From Streptomyces bicolor (GTDB taxonomy: Bacteria > Actinomycetota > Actinomycetes > Streptomycetales > Streptomycetaceae): a DNA stretch of 64,000 nt. A program made the translations under genes and the position numbers. The notes below the pieces were generated by a model. That model had not been told where the DNA came from. It was given only the letters and a program-made list of their open reading frames with translations, and did no database searches. The stretch spans positions 372,001 through 436,000 of the forward strand of contig NZ_JOFS01000005.1 in the NCBI RefSeq assembly GCF_000719285.1, written 5' to 3'. How positions within the stretch are numbered: position 1 is the stretch's first letter; each line of letters opens with the position of its first letter. Below, piece by piece: positions 44,141-51,293 of the stretch.

Positions 44141-44955
44141 GCGTGACTCCTCAGGGTCGGCCGGTTGCTGACGCGCGTGGCCCAGTACTCGACATCGAAC
44201 GAGTCGTCACCGGTCAGGGCCCGCCACAGCAGGACCCGGTTGTAGATCTCCAGTCGGCCCGTGGCCCACTCGTACCAGGGGAAGTACGTATTGAGTTCCG
44301 CGGTCACCGCCGGGTCGTGCAGGTCCGAGACGTCCCACAGACGCACCTGCGGCACGGTCGGGTTGAGGCGGATCTTGTACATGAAGCGACGGTGCGCGGT
44401 GTCGTTGCGGCGGCCACCGTGCCAGATGCCGTGGTGCACGAGAACGACCGTGCCTGCCGGGCAGGTCAGACGGGTCTGCCCCCTGAGGTTCTGGACGCGG
44501 CCGACGTCCGTCTCGTTGATCCTGCGCAGATGGCTTCCGGGCACACTGAGCGTGCCGCCCATCTCAGCGGTCACCTCGTGCGGGTAGTACATGAGCTGGA
44601 TGTCGAACGCATCTGGCCGCACGTCGATGATCGCGTCGCCGTGGAGCGGCTGCGCCTGTCCCTCGTGCGGCTCGCGCACATGAACCGCATGGTGGTCGAC
44701 GGTCGGCTCGGGGCCGACCAGGCTCTCGACAGCGCCGGCGACAACCGGCAGGTCGAGCAGCTCGTGGACGAAGGTGTCCGGCGCGAATGCCCCGCCCAGC
44801 GGAGTGCCGTAGGCCACGTCCGGCAGGCCCTCGGTCAAGGCCTCGATGGCCCGTTCATTGATCTCCTGCGGCACCACCCCGTCCAGGCGCAGGAACCCCT
44901 GCGCGACGAAGCGCGCCACCTGAACCGATGTCAGGAGTTGCTTGCTGGTTGACAT
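44137..44955 (-). CDS. phytanoyl-CoA dioxygenase-family protein
   Basis: 272 residues from ATG 44953-44955. PhyH-family enzymes are Fe(II)/2-oxoglutarate-dependent hydroxylases acting on lipids and natural products. The metal triad is visible: QPLHGDAIIDVRP holds the HxD, and VLVHHGIWHGGRRND the distal His; the 2-oxoglutarate Arg is in RRND/HRRFMYKIRL. The fold opens FVAQGFLRLDGVVPQEINE. It is the first gene of a two-gene unit and is divergent from an AraC regulator 73 bases away, which probably controls it. The substrate is unknown; small-molecule or siderophore tailoring is only inference. Confidence 0.87.
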   Translation of the reverse strand: MSTSKQLLTSVQVARFVAQGFLRLDGVVPQEINERAIEALTEGLPDVAYGTPLGGAFAPDTFVHELLDLPVVAGAVESLVGPEPTVDHHAVHVREPHEGQAQPLHGDAIIDVRPDAFDIQLMYYPHEVTAEMGGTLSVPGSHLRRINETDVGRVQNLRGQTRLTCPAGTVVLVHHGIWHGGRRNDTAHRRFMYKIRLNPTVPQVRLWDVSDLHDPAVTAELNTYFPWYEWATGRLEIYNRVLLWRALTGDDSFDVEYWATRVSNRPTLRSHA

Positions 44956-45028
44956 GCGACGAACGTACGTGCCCTGTCCGGCTCGGTCGTGGGCTGAAAT
45001 CGTCCAGTGCTGGTAATTTTCCATCCTC

Positions 45029-45823
45029 GTGAAACACGCGACACTACGGCTCGACGAGGCGCCCACCGTGGTCAACGCCGGCATCGGGGTACACGGCGTC
45101 TCCACCACCCACGACGTCTTCCGGCTGCCCGACCTGTGGCAGCTGCACCTCTACAACTACGAGGGTGCTCTGTCCCTCGGACAGTCGGTCCACCCCATAC
45201 GCCCCGGCCACGTCAGCCTGGTGCCGCCGGACACGGAGGTGCACTTCCACTACCGGGGCAGGTCGGAGCACTTCTACGTCCATCTGCGGCTGCACGACGG
45301 CGGAACCGCGCGGGTGTTGCCGGTGATGCAGGACGCCGCCGCCGAGAGCACACGCCTGGCCGATCTGCTCCGACACGCCGTGACGGCCATGCCGACTTCT
45401 CCCCCGCGAGCCACGGCCGAGGTCTGGACCGCTCTGTGGCGCATCGCCGAGTTGCCGAGGGGCGACGGAGCCGGGCGCCGCCACCCCTTCGTGGCCGCCG
45501 CCCAGGCCTACGTCGAGGAACGCCTGGCCGGCCCGCTGTCCGTACCGGACGTCGCTGGCGCCGTCGGAATCTCCCACACACACCTGACGCGCGTGTTCCG
45601 TGCCGAGACCGGCCTCACGGTCGTGTCGTACATCCGGCACCGACGCCTTCAACGCGCCCGGCACCTCCTGTTGTCCTCCACCCTGTCCATCACCGCAATC
45701 GCCGCGGCAGTGGGCATCGCCGATCTCCAGGCCTTCAACAAGGCCTGCCGCCGTGAACTGGGCGCGAGCCCGCGCGACATACGTGCAGCTGCCCCTGCCG
45801 GGCCGGACCGCCCAGGAGCGTAA
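45029..45823 (+). CDS. AraC-family transcriptional regulator
   Basis: 264 residues. The N-terminal cupin-like sensory part (SVHPIRPGHVSLVPPDTEVH, then FHYRGRSEHFYVHLRL) is that of sugar- or small-molecule-binding AraC proteins. The C-terminal AraC domain has two helix-turn-helices: LSVPDVAGAVGISHTHLTRV and SITAIAAAVGIADLQAFNKA. GTG 45029 lies about 10 bases after TAATTT (45014-45019), suggesting a leaderless mRNA. It is divergent from the PhyH gene and probably activates it. Confidence 0.9.
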   Translation: MKHATLRLDEAPTVVNAGIGVHGVSTTHDVFRLPDLWQLHLYNYEGALSLGQSVHPIRPGHVSLVPPDTEVHFHYRGRSEHFYVHLRLHDGGTARVLPVMQDAAAESTRLADLLRHAVTAMPTSPPRATAEVWTALWRIAELPRGDGAGRRHPFVAAAQAYVEERLAGPLSVPDVAGAVGISHTHLTRVFRAETGLTVVSYIRHRRLQRARHLLLSSTLSITAIAAAVGIADLQAFNKACRRELGASPRDIRAAAPAGPDRPGA

Positions 45824-45846
45824 GGGTGCCGGAAGACAGCTGCACC

Positions 45847-46008
45847 TCAGGCCGGGACAGTCCCGCCCACATGCCGTGGGCCTTCAATGAGATGGCCGCC
45901 GAGTTGGACGTCACCCCCGACCCGAGCCGTCGCGTTGATCGACCGGCAGAGCACCGGCCCCGACCGACCCGGTTCCTCCAGGCGGAGCCGGATCTCGACG
46001 TCCACCAT
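45847..46008 (-). CDS. possible small protein downstream of the condensation-domain gene
   Basis: 53 codons, ATG 46006-46008, 18 bases after the condensation-domain stop on the same strand. MVDVEIRLRLEEPGRSGPVL opens a strand-rich sequence, then VGGDVQLGGHLIEG. It could be a real cotranscribed small gene or a remnant of a larger one. No family recognised; the ribosome site is weak. Confidence 0.3.
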   Translation of the reverse strand: MVDVEIRLRLEEPGRSGPVLCRSINATARVGGDVQLGGHLIEGPRHVGGTVPA

Positions 46009-46026
46009 CCGCGCCCCGCCGCGTCT

Positions 46027-47409
46027 CTACGAGCCGGCGAAGGAGCCGCTCCGTCGGGCGTGACCGCCGATCGCGGCTCCGACCAGCCGCCTCTCGAAAG
46101 ACAGGAGTATCCGTTCGAGATCCGTCGCGTCGAATGACGTCGCATCCGTCCCGAGACTGATTCCGGCCGTCTCGGACATACCCCACACATCGAAGCAGAG
46201 CTTTCCGGAGTTCGTGTCGACGGGTTTGGGGAATCGTCGGTAACGGCTGGATGCCATGGCTCGCTCCAGGTCCTGCTGTGCCCTGTCCGCGCGAGCCCGG
46301 ATCAGCGTGCGGGGCGCTATGGGGCGGACGTTGACCACGTACGGGTTGTGTGCGGAGCGGCCCAGTTCGGCGGAGACCTCGGCCAGGGACCTGGCGTAGC
46401 GGTCGGGCTCTCGCAGGCTGACGGAGGAGGATCTGACGAGTGCCGCGTCGACGGCCCGGCACAGCGCCGGGAACCGGTCGCTGCCCAGGGACGTGTCGAC
46501 CGGGACGAGGGCCCTGCCGGCGATATGGGCCACCGCCTCGCGGGCGAAGGCGGTCTGCCGGTTGGCCATCACGGTGTTGAACACGCAGTTGCCGATGCCG
46601 AGGTGCTCGGCGAGCGCGCATGCGTATGCGGCCTGCAGGACAGCGGCCACGGATGTCCGGTACTGCTTCGCCAGACCGGCTGCCGCGAGCGCGACCGCCG
46701 CCGAGTCGAGGCATACGAAGTTGTAGACGGCGTCCCTGTGGCTCGTGGGCGTCTGGAGTTCGGGCATGGCGGACTGACGGAGCATGGCCCGGTCATGGGT
46801 GTCGACACGATGGGCGTGCCGCAGCCCCGAGGGGCTGGTTTCGAAGCTCGCGATCTGCCGCGGCTGCCACCCCGAACCGAGGTCGGCGCCCGGATCGGCG
46901 GCCAGTCGGGCTATGTGTTCGGCCACTATCCGGGCGGCCGTCGTGTCCGCCGAGAAGTGGTGCAATGACAGCGCGATGTGGATGGGCCTGCCGTCCGCGG
47001 TGATGACGGCGGCCCGCAACGGCAGGTCGTCCGGGGCGAATCCGGGCTCGGCCAGCCGGAGGGTGAAGGCGCTCAGTTCGTCGTAGGTCGGCGGGGCGTC
47101 GGAGGCGTACTCGTCGACCTGGAGCACCCCGGAAGCCACGACGACCGCGCGCGGGTGCCCGTCCGCGTCACGTGGATACAGGGTGCGCAGCGCCTCGAAG
47201 TGGGCCATGACCGCGGCGAAGGCATGCAGCACCGCGGCCATGTCCGGCGTGCCGTCGAGTGCCCGCCCCATCCGTACGTTCCTGTTGCGGGGGCCGTGGA
47301 GATGAGGGTGGCATCCCTCGCGTTCATGGGCCTTCTGCGACCAGGTCAGTTCATGCTCTCCGGCGGTGCCGGCGACGAAGACGACGTCATGGCGTGCGAT
47401 CTGTCGCAT
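46027..47409 (-). CDS. free-standing condensation-domain (NRPS C-like) protein
   Basis: 460 residues, one condensation domain and nothing else. The active-site motif HHxxxDG appears as LHHFSADTTAARIV, lacking the final Gly (D-T). FNTVMANRQ (the NxVMxNR-like latch) and the bridge region PYVVNVRPIAP are recognisable. C domains form amide or ester bonds between carrier-bound or free acyl and amine partners; stand-alone ones release or decorate natural products. GGAGGAGGG precedes the ATG at 47407-47409. No adenylation, carrier or thioesterase gene is near, so its substrate must come from elsewhere or the gene is an orphan. Confidence 0.8.
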   Translation of the reverse strand: MRQIARHDVVFVAGTAGEHELTWSQKAHEREGCHPHLHGPRNRNVRMGRALDGTPDMAAVLHAFAAVMAHFEALRTLYPRDADGHPRAVVVASGVLQVDEYASDAPPTYDELSAFTLRLAEPGFAPDDLPLRAAVITADGRPIHIALSLHHFSADTTAARIVAEHIARLAADPGADLGSGWQPRQIASFETSPSGLRHAHRVDTHDRAMLRQSAMPELQTPTSHRDAVYNFVCLDSAAVALAAAGLAKQYRTSVAAVLQAAYACALAEHLGIGNCVFNTVMANRQTAFAREAVAHIAGRALVPVDTSLGSDRFPALCRAVDAALVRSSSVSLREPDRYARSLAEVSAELGRSAHNPYVVNVRPIAPRTLIRARADRAQQDLERAMASSRYRRFPKPVDTNSGKLCFDVWGMSETAGISLGTDATSFDATDLERILLSFERRLVGAAIGGHARRSGSFAGS

Positions 47410-47620
47410 ACCCGCCCCGGCCCTCCTCCGGTACGTGGAGGCCCCGATCCTCCTCGCCGTGCGGCGTTACGACGACGCGGCCGGAGCGCGGGCGCCCCAT
47501 CTTCAGGCAGAGGATAGATCCGCGCGGGCCACGTGCGTCAATGGTCGGAACACGTACGTCAAGGCTCGGGAGATGTGGAACGCGGCGGCGGACCGTCTTC
47601 CCACCGCGTCCCACCGGTCG

Positions 47621-50563
47621 TTACCGCGTTCCGCCGACGATCGCGGCCAATTGGACACCGCCCCGCAGAACGAGATGCAGATCGTGCACCCCGGTCACCT
47701 CCGCCGGCATCGGTGCGCTGACCACGTGCCAGTCGTACCGGCCGTCCGTGCCGGCGGGGACGTGTAGGCCGGCGAGCAAGGTGCCGGTACCGGGACCGCC
47801 GTCGGCGTAGATCTCGACGGTGGCGGCCTCCTCCGTCGCGCGGGACACCTCGGCCGTGATGACGCGCGGTCTGTCTGCCGGGCCGCCCAGGTCGACCGAG
47901 CGGTAGCGCAGTTGGCAGTGGATGTCACCGGCTGCCGGCGTGACCGCCTCCCCCTTCTCCCGGGTGGCGTCGACAAGCGTGCCGCCCACGCACTCGTCGA
48001 AGTCGACGGCCTCCAGTCGTCCGCCGATGAGGCCGCGGACGGGGAGGGTCGGCCCCGTCACGGTGAAGGGCGCTGTCAGGGTGATGGCTTCGGCCGAGTG
48101 CCCGATCAGGATCTCGTACTGTCCCGGGTCCACGGCGAAGGCGCCGGCCGAGACGGACCAATGGGCCAAGGCCGCGACGGGCATACCGAACTCCAGCCGC
48201 CGCCGTTCACCGGGGGCGAGGGAGACTTTGCGGAAGTCCGTCAGACCGCGCCTGGGCGCGCGGTGACAGGCGGCGAGCGCGCGGGTGTAGAGCTGCACGG
48301 TCTCGGTGCCCGGGCGCGTTCCGGTGTTGGTGAGCTCGACGCTCACGGTCAGGGTGTCGTCCTGTGCCGCTTCCCGGGCGGACAGTTGCAGATCGGAACA
48401 GGCGAAGCTGGTGTAGGACAGGCCGTGCCCGAAGGGGTACAGGGGTGCGGCCTCGTGGTACTGGTACGTCCAGCCTGCGGTGATGATGTCGTAGTCGAGG
48501 CGGCCGGGCAGCGGGTCGTCGCCGCGGTACCAGGTCTGCGGGAGCCGTCCCGAGGGTTCGGCCTCGCCGAGCAGGATCGCGGCGAGTGCCCGACCCGTCT
48601 CCTGCCCGCCGTGGGAGGTCCACACCACGGCGGGCAGGTGCTTGTCGGCCCAGTCGACGGCGTACGGGTAGCTGCTCATCACGACCAGCACCGACTCGGG
48701 GCGCTCGGTGGCGACGGCGCGCAGCAGGGCTTCCTGCGCAGGCGGCAGCGAGATGCCGGCACGGTCCTCGGTCTCGCGGCCGTTGATGTGCGGGTCGTTT
48801 CCGAGGACGACCACGGCGACGTCCGCCGAGGCGGCGGCCGCGACGGCTTCGGCGATTCCGTCCCTGACGACCGTTCGGGTCCAGCGTTCCGCCTTCTCGG
48901 GGGCTTCGGCAGAGAGAGTGACCCGGCCGGTGGCGGGGTCCACGGCGGCGTATCGGCCGTTGCTGATGTTGCGCAGCAGTTTCGTGCCGTCCGGCTGGGG
49001 TTCCAACCGGAAGGTCTCGTGGACGAACCAGCCGTTCGGCTGCGTCTGGTCGGCGGCGAGAGTGCGGTCGCTGTCCTTAAGGGTGACGTAGCGCTCCGTG
49101 CGCGCGTTGCGGAGGGTCAGCACGCCTTCGCCCCAGTCGAACAGGTCGTGGCAGGCGCTGTCGCCGGACTCCTGCTCGTCGGTGGAGGCGCCGGCCACCA
49201 TCGGCCCGCCGGGGTCGAACACCGGGACGCGCAGGAGGCCTCCGGTGGAGTCGGCTCGCAGCGTGATCCGGTCCACTCCCTCCGCACAGACCAGTTCCGC
49301 GCCGCCCTCCTTGAGCCCCGTCTCCAGGCCGGTGGCGACCGTGATCCGGTATGGCATGGTGCCGCTGTACCAGTCCTCGAAGAGGGTGTCCGCCAGCGGG
49401 CCGACGAGCGCCACGCGCCGGCCGGGGGCCGGTGACAGCGGCAGTGCCCCGTCGTTCTTCAGCAGCACCACCGACTCGGTGGCGGCGCGCAGCGCGAGCG
49501 CACGGTGTGCGGGGCTGTCCACGACGTCGTCGCGGATACCGGCGTAGGGGTCGAGGTCCGGATCGAACTCGCCGAGACGGAAGCGGATCGACAGGTGGCG
49601 TCGCGCGGCGCGGTCGATGTCGGCCTCGGTGAGCAGCCCGCGGTCGACCGCCGTGCGGAGTCTGCCGAGGGTGATGCTGCCGTCCTCGCGCTGTTCGGTG
49701 ATGCTGTCGACGCCGGCGCGTACCGCCGCCGCGTGGGAGGTGGGGTGGTCGTCGAAGTAGTGCTCCGATTCGGCGAGGTTGGTCACGGCTCCGGCGTCGC
49801 TGCAGACGAACAGTTCGTGGCCGGTGGGCTCGGCCCAGCGTCGTACCTCGGTCTCGATCAGCGGACTGACATGGCAGGGGCGGCCGTTGATGAGGTTGTA
49901 GGCCGGCATGACGCCGGTGGCGGCGCCGGACTCGATGGCCGGGCGGAAGGCGGCGAGGTCGTATTCGTGCAGCACCCTGGGCGGCACCACGGAGGAGGTG
50001 AGGTCGCGCTCGTCCTCGTTGTTGTAGGCGAGGAAGTGCTTGAGGAGGGGTGCCGTCCGCAGGTAGACCGGGTGGTCCCCGGCCAGCCCACGGCAGTAGC
50101 TGACGGAGAGCCGGCCGGTGAGCAGCGGATCCTCCGCGTACCCCTCTTCGTTGCGGCCCCATCGGGGGTCGCGCAGCAGGTTCACCACGGGGGCCCAGAT
50201 CTGGAGACTGTGCGGGTAGCCGTCGTCGGAAGGGCGCCGGTGGAAGGCGCGGGCCTCGGTGCCGACGGCCGTGGCGACCTCGTGCAGCAGTTCCTCGTCC
50301 CAGGTGGCGCCCAGGCCTACGGCCTGCGGGAACACGGTGGCCGGCCCCAGCCAGGACACGCCGTGCAGGCCTTCGGTGCCGGTCTTGAAGGGGGCCAGCC
50401 CGAGGCGTGGGACCCCTGGTGAGTACTGGTAGAGCAGCTCGATGCGCTCGTCGAGCGTCAGCCGGGAGATGAGGTCGTCGACTCGCTGTGCGAGGGGTAT
50501 CGCGGGGTTGCGGAACGGCAGGTCGGTGGTGGGCGGCTCGGGGGGTGTGGCGGCGGTACTCAC
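47621..50563 (-). CDS. GH3 beta-glucosidase/xylosidase with trefoil insertion and CBM-like tail
   Basis: 980 residues from GTG 50561-50563, with AAGGGA upstream and no signal peptide. The GH3 barrel is clear: GTEGLHGVSW, DPRWGRNEEGYAEDP, HFLAYNNEDERD, and the nucleophile Asp (about 256) in VCSDAGAV. Residues about 432-567 (TLRNARTERYVTLKD and similar strands) look like a fascin-type beta-trefoil inserted in the second domain, which continues VVVLGNDPHINGRETEDR with SYPYAVDW. An FN3-like domain follows, then about 135 residues (IGGRLEAVDFDECVGGTLVD) resembling a CBM6-type module. The enzyme is probably intracellular and removes terminal sugars from imported oligosaccharides. A GAAGCGCTTC operator lies at its promoter. 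Confidence 0.9.
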   Translation of the reverse strand: MSTAATPPEPPTTDLPFRNPAIPLAQRVDDLISRLTLDERIELLYQYSPGVPRLGLAPFKTGTEGLHGVSWLGPATVFPQAVGLGATWDEELLHEVATAVGTEARAFHRRPSDDGYPHSLQIWAPVVNLLRDPRWGRNEEGYAEDPLLTGRLSVSYCRGLAGDHPVYLRTAPLLKHFLAYNNEDERDLTSSVVPPRVLHEYDLAAFRPAIESGAATGVMPAYNLINGRPCHVSPLIETEVRRWAEPTGHELFVCSDAGAVTNLAESEHYFDDHPTSHAAAVRAGVDSITEQREDGSITLGRLRTAVDRGLLTEADIDRAARRHLSIRFRLGEFDPDLDPYAGIRDDVVDSPAHRALALRAATESVVLLKNDGALPLSPAPGRRVALVGPLADTLFEDWYSGTMPYRITVATGLETGLKEGGAELVCAEGVDRITLRADSTGGLLRVPVFDPGGPMVAGASTDEQESGDSACHDLFDWGEGVLTLRNARTERYVTLKDSDRTLAADQTQPNGWFVHETFRLEPQPDGTKLLRNISNGRYAAVDPATGRVTLSAEAPEKAERWTRTVVRDGIAEAVAAAASADVAVVVLGNDPHINGRETEDRAGISLPPAQEALLRAVATERPESVLVVMSSYPYAVDWADKHLPAVVWTSHGGQETGRALAAILLGEAEPSGRLPQTWYRGDDPLPGRLDYDIITAGWTYQYHEAAPLYPFGHGLSYTSFACSDLQLSAREAAQDDTLTVSVELTNTGTRPGTETVQLYTRALAACHRAPRRGLTDFRKVSLAPGERRRLEFGMPVAALAHWSVSAGAFAVDPGQYEILIGHSAEAITLTAPFTVTGPTLPVRGLIGGRLEAVDFDECVGGTLVDATREKGEAVTPAAGDIHCQLRYRSVDLGGPADRPRVITAEVSRATEEAATVEIYADGGPGTGTLLAGLHVPAGTDGRYDWHVVSAPMPAEVTGVHDLHLVLRGGVQLAAIVGGTR

Positions 50564-50662
50564 CTGAGATGTCCCTTGCAGGAGGTCGAAGGAGAAGGCG
50601 GGAAGCGTGGCGACTGCGCGCCCGGCCGACGTACGGCTTTCCTCGATTGCACTGTCGCGCAA

Positions 50663-50676
50663 TCGAAGCGCTTCGA
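50663..50676. promoter_or_regulatory. perfect GAAGCGCTTC-type operator at the GH3 promoter
   Basis: TCGAAGCGCTTCGA, a perfect 14-bp palindrome, 23 bases downstream of the TTGACA -35 of GH3, matching the esterase promoter architecture to within one base. Confidence 0.75.
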
Positions 50677-50907
50677 CGTTGACATGACGCTGAGTCGCGT
50701 GTCAATCACGGGTCGCCCAGCCGTCGCAAGTCGTCTTTCCAGCGCGGGCGTACCTCTCTGAGCGGTCGCCCAGAAGAGCAGCTCACCTGGGTCAAAGTCG
50801 CATTGAGCGCGGGGCGCACCGCCACCCTCGACCGTGTCTGTTACCGGAAAGTGACCTGGACGGCCCGTTGTCGTCCCCGGAAACACAGTCTTAGTGTCAC
50901 CGCAATA

Positions 50908-50921
50908 TCGAAGCGCATCGA
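50908..50921. promoter_or_regulatory. GAAGCGCATC operator at the GH74 unit promoter
   Basis: TCGAAGCGCATCGA, the same palindrome with one change in the second half. It begins a few bases after the expected transcription start. Confidence 0.65.
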
Positions 50922-51017
50922 CTCGGATATCTCCTGCCCTCCCTGCATCAGGCCACCGGACGACTCAGCGTCGGCCGCCCGCCGGTCGGATCCACGAAAA
51001 CGAAGGGCTGCAACGAC

Positions 51018-51293
51018 ATGAGCATGGAGACCAACCGTCGAGCCGTCCTGCGAACAGCCGCAGCGGGCGCCGCCTCCCTCTCACCGCTGCCGGCCGCCTC
51101 CGGCGGCAACGCCTCCGGCGCCGGCAAGGACGGCACCAGCAGCAAGAAGGGCCTGGCCGCCGCGCTGCCCGTCCATGTGCCCAGCACGCTCGGCAAGCAG
51201 GACATCGCGTCCGTCGAACTCCCCAACAGAGCGGTCACCGAGGCGGGTTACCTCACTTTTCCCGCGCACTCGAAAGGCAAGGACCCGTCATGA
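51018..51293 (+). pseudogene. N-terminal remnant of an LplA-like sugar-binding lipoprotein
   Basis: 91 codons. METNRRAVLRTAAAGAA is a twin-arginine-type signal region ending in a short Ser/Gly/Asn-rich spacer; the usual lipobox Cys is not evident. ALPVHVPSTLGKQDIASVEL then AGYLTFPAHSKG matches the first mature segment of LplA-like ABC solute-binding proteins (typically over 500 residues), and the frame ends at TGA 51291-51293, overlapping the GH74 ATG. The remaining 80 percent of the protein and both permeases are absent. It follows the operator-controlled promoter, so it is now only a leader cistron for GH74. Confidence 0.65.

Larger units (their letters stand above)
50564..51017. other. divergent intergenic region, GH3/GH74 unit
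   Basis: A 454-base gap with the promoters and operators of both units. For GH3 (minus strand), TTGACA at 50705-50700 is the -35 and the operator 50676-50663 follows 23 bases on. For the GH74 unit, TTGTCG (50868-50873), 17 bases and TTAGTG (50891-50896) form a promoter, with an operator just behind at 50908-50921. No gene of its own is evident. Confidence 0.6.
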
